A DNA stretch of 64,000 bases from Mycolicibacterium parafortuitum (GTDB lineage Bacteria; Actinomycetota; Actinomycetes; Mycobacteriales; Mycobacteriaceae): assembly GCF_010725485.1 (NCBI RefSeq), contig NZ_AP022598.1:5146001-5210000 (forward strand), given 5' to 3'. Positions 1 through 8,942 of the stretch are shown here, piece by piece. Within the stretch, counting starts at the first letter, position 1. The number at the start of each line of letters is the position of its first letter. The position numbers were made by a program, and so were the translations under genes. The notes under the pieces were generated by a model, which did no database searches, was not told the origin of the DNA, and saw only the letters and a list, made by a program, of their open reading frames with translations.

Positions 1-162
1 CTTGCGGAGCACCTTCAGGCCCAGCGGCAGCCAGCTGTAGAGCCCGGGGCCGACGGGGCGGACGTAGCCGGCGCGGATAAGCAGCTTGTGGCTCGGCACC
101 TCCGCGTCGGCGGGGTCGTCACGCAGGGTGCGCAGGAACAGCTCGGACATGCGGGTGATCAC
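1..162 (-). CDS. proS: prolyl-tRNA synthetase, N-terminal fragment
   Basis: This is the 5' end of a gene that runs off the left edge of the window. The visible 54 residues begin [16 protein letters not shown] and continue through [19 protein letters not shown] to [11 protein letters not shown], which is the N-terminus of bacterial-type prolyl-tRNA synthetase and closely matches the mycobacterial enzyme as recalled. The enzyme charges tRNA-Pro with proline in the cytoplasm. The GTG at 162 is preferred because it gives the MITR start known from mycobacteria and has an AAGGTGG-like ribosome site just upstream; an in-frame ATG at 150 is the alternative. The gene lies 27 bases downstream of the SDR gene on the same strand, and efpA follows beyond an inserted SDR/LysR pair. 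Confidence 0.93.
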   Translation of the reverse strand, partial: MITRMSELFLRTLRDDPADAEVPSHKLLIRAGYVRPVGPGLYSWLPLGLKVLRK

Positions 163-189
163 AGCGGACCACCTTACTGACCGGCACGG

Positions 190-1029
190 TCATCCCTCGA
201 GCGCCTGCGACGGCGCCGGGAAGTCCGCGGTGGCCGCGGTGTCACGCTGGCCGGCGACGTCGGCCAGCCGCTCGGTGAGCGCGTCGGTGATCAGCGTGTA
301 CGCGTCGGTGCCGAGCACCAGCCGCCGGGGCGGAACGTCGGCGTCGGCGGCCCGGATTATGGCGGCGACCACCCGGACGGGGTCGACAGCCATCTCGTCG
401 GCGGTGGTGGGCGCCCGGTCGGCAGGCCCGCCGCGGTAGGGCGCGCTGAACGGGACGCGGGTGGCGGCGTCGAAGAAACCGGTACGCACGATGCCGGGGG
501 CAACCAGCGTGGTGCGGATGCCGAACGGCTCCACCTCGGGGCTCATCGCGTCGTAGAAGCCCTCGATGCCCCACTTGGTGGCGTGATAGAGCGAGAAGGC
601 CGGGAAAGTCATGTACCCGCCCATGCTCGACATCTGCATGAGCAGTCCCCCGCCCTGTGCCCGCAGGTGCGGCAGCGCCGCGCGGGCCAGCTGGATGGAT
701 CCGGTGAGGTTGGTGGCGATGACCTCGTCGATCTGCGTGTCGGAGAGATCCTCGGCCGCGCCGAAGATTCCGTACCCCGCGTTGGAGACCACGACGTCGA
801 TGCGGTCGTGGGCGGCGAACGCCTCGGCCATCGCGGCGCGGATGTCGTCGGCGTCGGTGACGTCGAGCGCGCGACGCCACAGCCGGTCGCCGTACCGCTC
901 GGCGAGATCGTCGAGCTGTGCGGGGCTTCGCAACGTCGCGGCGACACGATCGCCGCGGGCCAGCAGTTGCTCGACGAGTTCGCGGCCCATGCCACGGGAG
1001 GTGCCGGTGACGAACCAGGTCTTTGTCAT
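190..1029 (-). CDS. short-chain dehydrogenase/reductase (SDR)
   Basis: Predicted 279-residue NAD(P)-dependent oxidoreductase of the classical SDR family. The sequence shows the cofactor motif TGTSRGMG at about residues 8-15, the NAG motif at about 83-85, the catalytic Ser near 134-135 and the YHATK catalytic Tyr148/Lys152 pair. The start at 1029 gives MTKTWFVTGT and is preceded by AGAAGGAAG; a longer reading frame upstream has no domain content. The gene is divergent from a LysR regulator across 122 bases, the usual arrangement of a LysR protein and its target, so the SDR is probably controlled by it. The substrate cannot be read from the sequence. The pair sits between proS and efpA, which are adjacent in M. 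tuberculosis, so it is an insertion or a loss there. Confidence 0.88.
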   Translation of the reverse strand: MTKTWFVTGTSRGMGRELVEQLLARGDRVAATLRSPAQLDDLAERYGDRLWRRALDVTDADDIRAAMAEAFAAHDRIDVVVSNAGYGIFGAAEDLSDTQIDEVIATNLTGSIQLARAALPHLRAQGGGLLMQMSSMGGYMTFPAFSLYHATKWGIEGFYDAMSPEVEPFGIRTTLVAPGIVRTGFFDAATRVPFSAPYRGGPADRAPTTADEMAVDPVRVVAAIIRAADADVPPRRLVLGTDAYTLITDALTERLADVAGQRDTAATADFPAPSQALEG

Positions 1030-1107
1030 GAGCTTCCTTCTCTCGGTTGTCCTACGCCGGGGCGTTCCTACGTCTCGGTCAACCGGGGTCGGGACCTCCA
1101 TCAGTCC

Positions 1108-1124
1108 ATACGCGCCATGCGTGT
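1108..1124. promoter_or_regulatory. inverted repeat, candidate LysR operator
   Basis: ATACGC-GCCAT-GCGTGT lies between the divergent SDR and LysR genes. The arms differ by one base and the core ACGC-N5-GCGT is perfect. Position and symmetry fit a LysR-type binding site 28 bases before the regulator start. The spacing is shorter than the classical T-N11-A box, so the assignment is an inference. Confidence 0.45.
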
Positions 1125-1151
1125 TTCAGGGAAGAGCCATACGATCAGCGC

Positions 1152-2060
1152 ATGGCGGAGCTGTCGCTGGAAGGCCTTCGGGTGTGCCGCGAGGTCGCGC
1201 TGCTGGGATCGTTCACCGCGGCGGCGCGATCTCTGGGGTACTCGCAGCCTGCGGTTTCGCGGCAGGTCGCGGCGATGGAGGCGGCCGTCGGTTACCGGTT
1301 GTTCGCCCGCGCGGTGCGCGGGGTCAGCCTCACCCCGGCCGGCACCGTGGTGATCGAGCATGCGGCCCGCATCCTCGGTGCGACCGCGGCGCTGCGCCAC
1401 GACGTGGACGGCCTCGGTGAACGGCTGGCCGGACGGGTGGCGGTGGGCGCCTTCCCGGCGGCCATGTCGGTACTGGTGCCGCGCACCGCGGCGCAGCTGG
1501 CGGGCGACTACCCGGCGTTGGCGATCGGGCTGACCGAGGGACCGTCGCGGACTCTGGTGCGCGATCTGCGGGCCGGCCGACTCGACATCGCGGTCATCGC
1601 GACCGGCCCCGGACTCCCCGACTACGACCTCGACGGCCTGGTTCAGCACCGCATCTATGCCGGTGACATGTGCGTCGCGGTGCCCGCCGACCACCGACTG
1701 GCCGGATTGGGCCGGGTCCCGGTGCGCGAACTCACCGACGAGCAGTGGATCGCCGGGGCGGGATCTGCGGGCGACCCCCAGTTCACCGCCTGGCCGACGC
1801 TGGACGAGCCGAACATCCGCCACCGCGTCGTCGGGTGGCCGGCCCGCTTGGGACTGGTCGCCGCTGGACTGGGCATCTGTGTGATGCCGGAGCTGGCGGC
1901 GCTGTCGGTGCCCGCGGGCGTCGTCACGATCGGCGTGGACGATCCGGTGTGGCCGGGACGGGCGTCGGTGGCGCTGACGCCCGCCGCGCCGAGTGAGGAA
2001 GTGCGGGCCGTCGTGACCACACTGCGCGCGGTCGCCGACGGTTTACGGCCGTCGGATTAA
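1152..2060 (+). CDS. LysR-family transcriptional regulator
   Basis: Predicted 302-residue cytoplasmic DNA-binding protein. The N-terminal helix-turn-helix is clear (GSFTAAARSLGYSQPAVSRQ at about residues 17-36) and is followed by the typical linker helix and an effector-binding domain to the C-terminus. The start at 1152 (MAELSLEGLRV) was chosen because the upstream in-frame extension has no homology-like content and runs into the divergent promoter. The regulator is transcribed away from the SDR gene, its likely target. Its stop codon overlaps the 3' end of efpA by four bases in convergent orientation. The effector is unknown. Confidence 0.92.
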   Translation: MAELSLEGLRVCREVALLGSFTAAARSLGYSQPAVSRQVAAMEAAVGYRLFARAVRGVSLTPAGTVVIEHAARILGATAALRHDVDGLGERLAGRVAVGAFPAAMSVLVPRTAAQLAGDYPALAIGLTEGPSRTLVRDLRAGRLDIAVIATGPGLPDYDLDGLVQHRIYAGDMCVAVPADHRLAGLGRVPVRELTDEQWIAGAGSAGDPQFTAWPTLDEPNIRHRVVGWPARLGLVAAGLGICVMPELAALSVPAGVVTIGVDDPVWPGRASVALTPAAPSEEVRAVVTTLRAVADGLRPSD

Positions 2061-3685
2061 AGCTCTCCGGCGTCGATCGCGTCCTTGACCTCTTGCGCAT
2101 GCGCGACCTGTTCGGCGGTGTACCCGATGAACAGCGCCACACCGCCGACGATCACCGCGACCGCCGCGACCCACAGCAGGCCGTACGAGTAGCCCTGGTC
2201 GAGCGCGTGCATCTGAGCGGCGTTCATGTCCTTGACCGGGCCGGTGGTTCCGCCGAGGTACAGCGTGCGCGAGGTGATGACGGCCTGGATCACGGCCAGC
2301 ACGACGGGTCCGCCGAGGTTCTGCAGCATCAGCGCGATCGCCGAGACGGGACCGATCTGGTCGAAGCCCACACCGGCGATCGCGGAGATCATCAGCGGCA
2401 CCACGATCATCCCGATGCCCAGGCCGCCGATCGTGATCGGCAGCACCAGGTTCGGGAAGTACGGGATGTTCGCATCGAGTGTCGAGCCGTAGATCATCGC
2501 GGCCAGCACGAGGACGCCACCGCCGATCACCAGCACCCGCGGCGGGTACTTCGAGACCAGCCCCGAGGACACCCCGAGGCCGATGCCCAAAGCGATCACG
2601 AACGGGATGAAGCCGACGCCGGCCCGCAGCGCGCTATAGCCCATGATGTCCTGGACGTAGAGCCCGATGGTCACGGTCAGCGTGAACATCACGCCACCGG
2701 CCAGGAACACCGCGGCGAAGGTGGCGACCCGGTTGCGGTCGAGGAAGAGGCTGAACGGCACGACCGGGTTCTCGGCGGTGCGCTCGACCCACAGGAACGC
2801 GAGCAGACAGCCGACCGCGGCAACACCGGAACCGATGGTCACCGGCGACGTCCAGCCTGCCTCCGGGCCCATCGAGAAGCCGAACACCGCTGCGGTACAG
2901 CCCATGGTGGCCAGCAGCGCGCCCGCCGCGTCGAGCTTGAGCCGTTCGCGACTGGTCTCGCGCAGCGTCTTGCGCGCCAGATAGATCATGATCAGGCCGA
3001 TCGGCACGTTCACCAGGAATGCCAGCCGCCACGACACTTCGGTCAGCGCGCCGCCGACGACAAGACCCATCACCGATCCGACACCGGTCATCGCCGCGAA
3101 CACCGCGGTCGCGGCGTTGCGGGCCGGCCCCTTCGGGAAGGTCGTCGCGATCAGCGCCAGCGCGGTCGGGGATGCGATCGCCGCGCCCACGCCCTGCAAC
3201 AGCCGCGCGATCACCAGCGTTGCCTCGTCCCAGGCGATACCGCACAAGATCGACGCGATGGTGAACAGCGTGACGCCGACGATGAAGGTCCGCTTGCGCC
3301 CGATGGTGTCGCCGAGGCGACCGCCGAGAAGCATCAGACCGCCGAACGTCAGGACGTAGGCGGTGATGACCCAGCTGCGTCCGGCATCGGACAGGGACAG
3401 TTCGTCCTGGATCTTGGGGAGCGCGACGATCGCGATGGTGCTGTCCATCGTCGCGAGGAGCTGCATGCCGCCGATCGCGATGACCGCGGCGAAGAACCGG
3501 CGCGACGGCACCCAGGCCGGGGTCTTACCCCGTGGTCCCGAGTCACCTCCGCGGCCACCCGCCGTCTCACCCGGCGCCGTGACGCGGGCCGGCAGGGCTC
3601 GGCCTGAGGCCTTCGAGCCCTGTCGTCCTTTACCTTTAGCATCACGTTGGATGGCGGCACGCTCCGCATCGTTGAGAGCCGTCAT
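2057..3685 (-). CDS. efpA: MFS efflux pump EfpA (DHA2 family, 14 TM)
   Basis: Predicted 542-residue inner-membrane drug/proton antiporter. After a basic cytoplasmic tail of about 60 residues the sequence runs AVIAIGGMQLLATMDSTIAI, then the MFS loop motif GGRLGDTIGRKRTF, then about 14 hydrophobic segments. The C-terminus HAQEVKDAIDAGEL and many blocks match recalled mycobacterial EfpA almost word for word. EfpA is linked in mycobacteria to export of drugs and lipids. The start at 3685 (MTALNDAERA) is conserved. cysG lies 33 bases upstream on the same strand, and the gap holds an AT-rich promoter, so efpA probably has its own transcript. Its 3' end overlaps the convergent LysR gene. Confidence 0.95.
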   Translation of the reverse strand: MTALNDAERAAIQRDAKGKGRQGSKASGRALPARVTAPGETAGGRGGDSGPRGKTPAWVPSRRFFAAVIAIGGMQLLATMDSTIAIVALPKIQDELSLSDAGRSWVITAYVLTFGGLMLLGGRLGDTIGRKRTFIVGVTLFTIASILCGIAWDEATLVIARLLQGVGAAIASPTALALIATTFPKGPARNAATAVFAAMTGVGSVMGLVVGGALTEVSWRLAFLVNVPIGLIMIYLARKTLRETSRERLKLDAAGALLATMGCTAAVFGFSMGPEAGWTSPVTIGSGVAAVGCLLAFLWVERTAENPVVPFSLFLDRNRVATFAAVFLAGGVMFTLTVTIGLYVQDIMGYSALRAGVGFIPFVIALGIGLGVSSGLVSKYPPRVLVIGGGVLVLAAMIYGSTLDANIPYFPNLVLPITIGGLGIGMIVVPLMISAIAGVGFDQIGPVSAIALMLQNLGGPVVLAVIQAVITSRTLYLGGTTGPVKDMNAAQMHALDQGYSYGLLWVAAVAVIVGGVALFIGYTAEQVAHAQEVKDAIDAGEL

Positions 3686-3693
3686 ACCGGGTT

Positions 3694-3722
3694 ACCCTAC
3701 AGTAATCTTAAGAACTCTTTAA
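3694..3722 (-). promoter_or_regulatory. candidate efpA promoter, nearly leaderless
   Basis: Read on the minus strand, TTAAAG (3722-3717) and TAGGGT (3699-3694) are separated by 17 bases. The -10 box ends 8 bases before the efpA ATG, so transcription would start one or two bases before translation. The -35 element overlaps the cysG stop codon. The surrounding bases are unusually AT-rich for this genome. This is prediction from spacing and consensus only. Confidence 0.5.
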
Positions 3723-4954
3723 GCGCCGAAGGCCGCCACTGCGCCGATCACGATGATCGCCGGCGGCCGAATCCCGTCCGACCGGACCTTCTCCGGCGTT
3801 TCCGCGAGGGTCGCCCGCAAACTCCGCTGCGCCGACGTCGTTCCGTGTTGCACCACCAGAACCGGTGTATCTGCAGGTCGGCCGCCATCCAGCAGTGCCT
3901 TGACGAACAGCTCGATGCGTTCAACCGCCATCAGCAAAACGATGGTGCCGTTCATTGCGGCGAGTGCGTCCCAATTCACTAACGATTCGGGGTGGTCGGG
4001 CGCCAGATGGCCGCTGACCACCACGAACTCGTGCGTGAGACCGCGGTGGGTCACGGGGACGCCGGCCAATGCGGGCACCGCTATGGCACTCGTCACACCG
4101 GGTACCACGGTGACCGGTATCCCGGCCTCGGCGCACGCGATCACCTCTTCGTAGCCGCGGGCGAACACGAACGGATCACCGCCCTTGAGCCGGACCACGA
4201 ACTTGCCCTCTTTGGCCCGGTCGATGAGCACGCTGTTGATCGCGTCCTGCGCCATCGCCCGGCCGTACGGGATCTTGGCCGCGTCGATGACCTCGACCTC
4301 GGGAGACAGTTCGGCGAGCAGTTCCTGCGGCGCGAGCCGGTCGGCGACGACGACGTCGGCGTGTGCGAGCAACCGCCTGCCGCGCACTGTGATCAATTCC
4401 GGATCGCCGGGCCCGCCGCCGACCAGTGCGACGCCGCCCTTGACGACACCGGCCGCCTCGCCCGCGTCCTCGGCGATCACACCCTGTTGCAGCGCCTCGC
4501 GGATCGCGGTGCGGATACCTGCCGAGCGCCGGTGCTCCCCGCCGGCGAGCACGCCCACCGCCAGCCCCTCGTACTCGAAGGTGGCCGGGGTGACCGCGGT
4601 GCCCTCGACGGCGATGTCGGCGCGCACACAGAACACGCGGCGCCGCTCGGCGCCGGCCACGATGGCCGCATTGACGTCCGGATCGTCGGTGGCGGCGATC
4701 ACATACCAGGCGCCGTCGAGGTCATCATCACGAAACTCCCGCAACGTCAACGTGATTCCGTCGATGGCCTCGACCACCGGGGTGGCGGCCAAGGTCACGA
4801 CGTGGACGTCGGCGCCGCTGGCGACCAGCAGCGGCAGGCGCCGTTGCGCGACGGTTCCGCCGCCGACGACGACCACTTTCTTACCTGCCAGGCGCAGCCC
4901 CACCAGATAGGCGTTGTCCGACGCCCCATTGCTGCTCGCGTCCGCAGAAGTCAC
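3719..4954 (-). CDS. cysG: siroheme synthase CysG-like (dehydrogenase plus uroporphyrinogen-III methyltransferase)
   Basis: Predicted 411-residue bifunctional cytoplasmic enzyme. The N-terminal part (about residues 22-160) has the NAD-binding motif VVVVGGGTVAQRR of precorrin-2 dehydrogenase. The C-terminal part (about 170-405) is a SAM-dependent uroporphyrinogen-III methyltransferase with VGGGPGDPELITVRGRRLL, VRLKGGDPFVFARGYEE and PGVTSAIAVPALAGVPVTHR. It makes precorrin-2, the branch point to siroheme and cobalamin. M. tuberculosis Rv2847c has this layout and genomic place. It lies 9 bases downstream of cobB, so the two are probably cotranscribed. Confidence 0.93.
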   Translation of the reverse strand: MTSADASSNGASDNAYLVGLRLAGKKVVVVGGGTVAQRRLPLLVASGADVHVVTLAATPVVEAIDGITLTLREFRDDDLDGAWYVIAATDDPDVNAAIVAGAERRRVFCVRADIAVEGTAVTPATFEYEGLAVGVLAGGEHRRSAGIRTAIREALQQGVIAEDAGEAAGVVKGGVALVGGGPGDPELITVRGRRLLAHADVVVADRLAPQELLAELSPEVEVIDAAKIPYGRAMAQDAINSVLIDRAKEGKFVVRLKGGDPFVFARGYEEVIACAEAGIPVTVVPGVTSAIAVPALAGVPVTHRGLTHEFVVVSGHLAPDHPESLVNWDALAAMNGTIVLLMAVERIELFVKALLDGGRPADTPVLVVQHGTTSAQRSLRATLAETPEKVRSDGIRPPAIIVIGAVAAFGA

Positions 4955-4963
4955 CCGCCGAGC

Positions 4964-6319
4964 CTAGTGGTTTGCCGCGGCCGCGACGAAGCGGGCGACG
5001 GCCTGCGGATGCGCGGCGGCGTGGGTGTGCAGGTAGCCGGCGTGCACGCCGCGCTGCACCGCGCCGTCCTCGACGGTGCGCCCGCCGCGGCCGCCGTAGC
5101 GCCACGCCGGATTCCGGTCGGGTGCGAATCGGACTGTGGTGCGGTGGAATTCGTGGCCGGTGACACGTTCGCCGATCGTGTGCAGCGGCGACTCGGTGAC
5201 CGCGACGGCGTCGCGGTAGCCCAGCGTCAGCGAGTCGGTGAACGACGCCGACCCGGCCAGCACGCCGCACATCGGGTGGCCGTCGAGGTCGTCGACCAGG
5301 TAGGTCAGCCCCGCGCATTCGGCGTGCACCGGCGCACCGGCGGCGGCGAGCGCCTTGATCTGGCCGCGCACCGTGTCGTTGGCCGACAGCTCGGTGCCGA
5401 ACTCCTCGGGGAAGCCGCCCGGCAGCACCAGCGCGGCGGCGCCGGCGGGCAGCGGGTCGCACAGCGGGTCGAACTCGACGACGTCCGCGCCGGCCGCGCA
5501 CAGGATCTCGCGATGCTCGGCGTAGCCGAACGTGAACGCCTTGCCCGCGGCCAGCGCCACGGTGACGGGTTCGGCGGTGGTGGCGACCTGAGCCGGGGTC
5601 CACGGTTCGTCGGGCACCCGGCTCGCGGCGACCGCGGCCACCGCGGCCAGGTCGACGTGGCGGGCCACCAACTCGGTCATCGCGGCGACGGCGGCGGTGG
5701 CGCGGCGGCCGTGTTCGGTGGCGGTCACCAGCCCGAGATGCCGCGACGGCACCGCCAGTTCGTCGGCGCGGGGAATCGAACCGAGAACCGCCACCCCGGC
5801 GTGATCGCAGGCCTGGCGTAACACCTCGTCGTGGCGTGCGGAGCCGACGCGGTTGAGGATCACCCCGGCGAGCCGCACGCCGCGGTCGAAGGTCGCGAAC
5901 CCGTGCAGCAGCGCCGCGACGCTGTGGCTCTGACCGCGGGCGTCGACGACGAGCACGACCGGGGCGCCCAGCAACGCGGCGACGTGGGCGGTGGAACCGC
6001 GTGCCGGCCCGGTCGTCGCGTCGCTGATGCGGCCGTCGAACAGGCCCATCACGCCCTCGACGACCGCGATGTCGGCGTCGTCGCTGCCGTGCCGGAACAG
6101 CGGGCCGATAAGCGGCTCGCCGACCAGCACCGGGTCCAGGTTGCGGCCCGGCCTGCCGGTGGCCAGCGCGTGGTAGCCGGGGTCGATGAAGTCGGGGCCG
6201 ACCTTGAACGGCGCGACCCGGCGCCCGGCCTGGCGCAGCGCGCCCATCAGCCCGGTGGCCACGGTGGTCTTGCCGCTGCCCGACGCCGGCGCGGCGATCA
6301 CCACCGCGGGCGTACTCAC
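4964..6319 (-). CDS. cobB: cobyrinic/hydrogenobyrinic acid a,c-diamide synthase
   Basis: Predicted 451-residue glutamine-dependent amidotransferase of the corrin pathway. The N-terminal ATPase domain starts with the P-loop APASGSGKTTVATG at residues 10-23. The C-terminal half is a class I glutaminase-like domain with LPGGFPEEFG, the candidate nucleophile in HAECAGLTYL, and a late His in GHEFHRTTV. It amidates the a and c side chains of (hydrogeno)byrinic acid. The start is a GTG at 6319. The gene is between cobO and cysG, in the M. tuberculosis order cysG-cobB-cobO, but is separated from cobO by a 91-base stretch with a palindromic repeat. Confidence 0.94.
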   Translation of the reverse strand: MSTPAVVIAAPASGSGKTTVATGLMGALRQAGRRVAPFKVGPDFIDPGYHALATGRPGRNLDPVLVGEPLIGPLFRHGSDDADIAVVEGVMGLFDGRISDATTGPARGSTAHVAALLGAPVVLVVDARGQSHSVAALLHGFATFDRGVRLAGVILNRVGSARHDEVLRQACDHAGVAVLGSIPRADELAVPSRHLGLVTATEHGRRATAAVAAMTELVARHVDLAAVAAVAASRVPDEPWTPAQVATTAEPVTVALAAGKAFTFGYAEHREILCAAGADVVEFDPLCDPLPAGAAALVLPGGFPEEFGTELSANDTVRGQIKALAAAGAPVHAECAGLTYLVDDLDGHPMCGVLAGSASFTDSLTLGYRDAVAVTESPLHTIGERVTGHEFHRTTVRFAPDRNPAWRYGGRGGRTVEDGAVQRGVHAGYLHTHAAAHPQAVARFVAAAANH

Positions 6320-6328
6320 CGGTTTCCC

Positions 6329-6410
6329 CGCGAGCGTGCGTGTCTGCGGGCGACACGCCCCAGAAATCGCGAACGTCGCGCACGCTCGCGACGGATGAGC
6401 GCACGCTCGC
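6329..6410. repeat. palindromic intergenic repeat between cobO and cobB
   Basis: CGCGAGCGTGCG (6329-6340) and CGCACGCTCGCG (6379-6390) form a perfect 12-bp inverted repeat. A third copy of the right arm, GCGCACGCTCGC, follows at 6399-6410 and abuts the cobO stop codon. A smaller nested hairpin, GTGTC-N7-GACAC, sits in the loop. This looks like a member of the short palindromic repeat families scattered between genes in fast-growing mycobacteria, and could act as an RNA hairpin inside the cob operon. Family membership is from memory and inference. Confidence 0.7.
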
Positions 6411-7025
6411 TCACCACTCGATGCCCTTCTGGCCCTTGCGTCCGGCGTCCATCGGGTGCTTGATCTTGGTCATCTCGGTGACCAGATCGGCGGCGTCGAG
6501 CAGCGCCTGCGGTGCGTCCCGGCCGGTGATCACCACATGCTGGGTGCCCGGGCGGTTGGCCAGCGTCTCGACCACTTCCTCCGTGTCCACCCACCCCCAT
6601 TTCAGCGGATAGGTGAACTCGTCGAGCACGTAGAAGTCGTGACGCTGCTCGGCGAGCCTGCGCGAGATCTCGGCCCACCCGTCGGCGGCGGCGACGGCAT
6701 GGTCGGTCTCGGTGCCGGGCTTGCGGGTCCATGACCAGCCCGCGCCCATCTTGTGCCATTCGACGGGTCCGCCGACACCGCGTTCGGTGTGCGCGCGACC
6801 GAGTTCGACGAGCGCGGTCTCCTCGCCGACCTTCCATTTCGCACTCTTGACGAACTGGAACACCGCGATGTCGAAACCCTGGTTCCAGGCGCGCAGCGCC
6901 ATCCCGAACGCGGCCGTCGACTTCCCCTTGCCCGGTCCGGTGTGCACCGCCAGCAGCGGGGCGTTGCGCCGGGCTCGTGTCGTCAGGCCATCGTCGGGAA
7001 CCGTCAGTGGTTGTCCCTGAGGCAT
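6411..7025 (-). CDS. cobO: cob(I)yrinic acid a,c-diamide adenosyltransferase
   Basis: Predicted 204-residue enzyme of the BtuR/CobO/CobP family that transfers the adenosyl group of ATP to the corrin cobalt. The P-loop GPGKGKSTAAFG is at about residues 31-42, followed by the family blocks FQFVKSAKW and VLDEFTYPLKWGWV and the C-terminal QKGIEW. Its length is normal for CobO. The ATG at 7025 has GAAGGG seven bases upstream. It lies 12 bases downstream of the chelatase gene and upstream of cobB, so it is part of the cobalamin group on this strand. Confidence 0.95.
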   Translation of the reverse strand: MPQGQPLTVPDDGLTTRARRNAPLLAVHTGPGKGKSTAAFGMALRAWNQGFDIAVFQFVKSAKWKVGEETALVELGRAHTERGVGGPVEWHKMGAGWSWTRKPGTETDHAVAAADGWAEISRRLAEQRHDFYVLDEFTYPLKWGWVDTEEVVETLANRPGTQHVVITGRDAPQALLDAADLVTEMTKIKHPMDAGRKGQKGIEW

Positions 7026-7037
7026 GGCATCACCCTT

Positions 7038-8942
7038 CTACGCGGCGCCCTTCACCAGCGCGGTCAGATTCTCGGCCCGCAGTTCGTCCAGGCGTACGGC
7101 GGGGGCGTCGAGCCGGTGGGCCAGCTCCTGGGCGAGATCGAGTCGGATATAGGAGGTTTCACAGTCGACGACGACCGCCGCCGCGCCTTCGGCCACCAGC
7201 CGGGCCGCCGCCGCCCTGGCCCGGCCCAGCGGGTCGGGCCCGCCGGTGGCGCGTCCGTCGGTCAGCACCACCACCAGACTGCGGCGTGCGCGGTCGCGCG
7301 CCCGTTCCCGCACCACCATGTCGCGGGCGGCCAGAAGCCCTTGCGCCAGCGGTGTTTTGCCACCGGTGGCGAATCGGCTCAGCCGACGGCTCGCGATGTG
7401 CACCGAATTGGTCGGCGGCAGCAGCACCTGGGCGTCCTGGCCGCGAAAGGTGATCACCGCGACCTTGTCGCGGCGCTGGTACGCGTCGCGCAGCAGCGAC
7501 AGCGTCGCGCCGCTGACCGCCGACATCCGGTCGCGGGCGGCCATCGATCCCGACGCATCGACGACGAAGATCACCAGGTTTCCCTCGCGGCCCTCCCGGA
7601 CCGCGCGGTGCACGTCGTCGGCACCGGGACGCAGCGCGCCGGGCCCGGCCTGCCGGCCTGCCGCGGCGAGCAGCGTCGCGAACACGTGCATACCGTGCCC
7701 GGAGTCGGGCTCGGCGGTTGCCGCGATCACCGAACCGGTGCGGTTGCGCGCCCGGGACCGCCGCCCCGGCGCCCCCTCCCCCACCCCGGGCACGACGAGT
7801 GTCCTGGTCTTGAACGTCGGCGACGGAGCCGCGCTCTGCCCGCTGCGCGGCGCGCAGCCGCGCCGCGGCGTCTCCTGTTGGGATGAATTCTGCTGCGGCA
7901 CATCACCGTTCGCGGTTTCCTGCGGCTCACCCCCGCCGCCGGGCGGATCAGGGTCGGGCTCGGGTTCCCGGTCGGCGGATTCACCGGCCTGTTGCATCGC
8001 GTCGTCGAGTTGCCCGGGGTCCAGACCCGGGTCGTCGAACGGGTCGCGGCGCCGGCGGTGCGGCAGCGCGAGTTCGGCGGCCACCCGGATGTCGCTCTCG
8101 TCCACGGTCGTATCGCCACGCCACGCGGCATGGGCCACCGCGGTGCGCGCCACCACCAGGTCGGCGCGCATACCGTCGACGTCGAACGCCGCGCACAGCG
8201 CGGCGATCCGGCGCAGCTCGTTGTCGGGCAACACCACTCGCGACACCAGCGCCCTGGCCTCGGCGATGCGGGCGGAGAGCTCGGCATCGGCGTCGGCGTA
8301 GCGCCGCGCGAACGCAACCGGATCGGCCTCATAGGCGAGCCGGGCGCGGATCACCTCGGCGCGCACATCGACGTCGCGGGAAGCCGCCACGTCGACGGTG
8401 AGCCCGAATCTGTCGAGCAGCTGCGGGCGCAGTTCGCCCTCTTCGGGGTTCATCGTGCCGATCAACACGAACCGGGCGTCGTGGCTGTGCGAGACGCCGT
8501 CACGTTCGATGTGCACGCGCCCCATCGCCGCGGCGTCGAGCAGCACGTCGACGAGGTGGTCGTGCAGCAGGTTGACCTCGTCGACGTAGAGCACGCCGCG
8601 GTGCGCCTTCGCGAGCAGCCCGGGTGAGAACGCGTGCTCACCGTCGCGCAGCACCTTCTGCAGGTCCAGCGACCCGACGACGCGGTCCTCGGTGGCCCCG
8701 ATCGGCAGCTCCACCAACTGGCCGCCGCCGTCGCCCGCGGCCGCATACGCCGCCGAGAGCACCTGCGCCAGACCACGCACCGCCGTCGACTTCGCGGTGC
8801 CCTTCTCGCCGCGGATCAGCACGCCCCCGATGTCGGGGCGCACCGCGCACAGCACGAGCGCCAGCCGCAGCCGGTCGTGCCCGATCACCGCGCTGAACGG
8901 ATAGATCGGCACCGCCGACGACGCGTTGGAAACCCCCGTCAC
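7038..8942 (-). CDS. magnesium/cobalt-chelatase-type ATPase, ChlI-ChlD fusion
   Basis: Predicted 634-residue protein combining an AAA+ ChlI-type domain and a ChlD-type VWA domain. The Walker A box GEKGTAKST is near residues 45-53 and the Walker B-like [11 protein letters not shown] near 115-125. An acidic and proline-rich linker follows (about 320-370). The VWA domain carries the MIDAS motif VVDASGSM near residue 460. Such proteins power insertion of Mg or Co into tetrapyrroles. Mycobacteria do not make chlorophyll, and the neighbours are cobO, cobB and cysG, so a role as ATPase partner of a CobN-type cobaltochelatase is the likeliest reading. No CobN gene is in the window. It overlaps the upstream GNAT gene by four bases. 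Confidence 0.9.
   Translation of the reverse strand: MTGVSNASSAVPIYPFSAVIGHDRLRLALVLCAVRPDIGGVLIRGEKGTAKSTAVRGLAQVLSAAYAAAGDGGGQLVELPIGATEDRVVGSLDLQKVLRDGEHAFSPGLLAKAHRGVLYVDEVNLLHDHLVDVLLDAAAMGRVHIERDGVSHSHDARFVLIGTMNPEEGELRPQLLDRFGLTVDVAASRDVDVRAEVIRARLAYEADPVAFARRYADADAELSARIAEARALVSRVVLPDNELRRIAALCAAFDVDGMRADLVVARTAVAHAAWRGDTTVDESDIRVAAELALPHRRRRDPFDDPGLDPGQLDDAMQQAGESADREPEPDPDPPGGGGEPQETANGDVPQQNSSQQETPRRGCAPRSGQSAAPSPTFKTRTLVVPGVGEGAPGRRSRARNRTGSVIAATAEPDSGHGMHVFATLLAAAGRQAGPGALRPGADDVHRAVREGREGNLVIFVVDASGSMAARDRMSAVSGATLSLLRDAYQRRDKVAVITFRGQDAQVLLPPTNSVHIASRRLSRFATGGKTPLAQGLLAARDMVVRERARDRARRSLVVVLTDGRATGGPDPLGRARAAAARLVAEGAAAVVVDCETSYIRLDLAQELAHRLDAPAVRLDELRAENLTALVKGAA

Noticed and set aside
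190..1101. Longer SDR protein starting at 1101
   Set aside because: The extra 24 residues are rich in Arg and Thr with no fold, overlap the candidate operator, and the internal ATG at 1029 has a good ribosome site.
2093..3607. Long plus-strand open frame opposite efpA
   Set aside because: It is a shadow frame of a clear 14-helix transporter, with His/Asp/Arg-rich composition typical of antisense frames in high-GC DNA. Many similar long frames across the window were rejected for the same reason.
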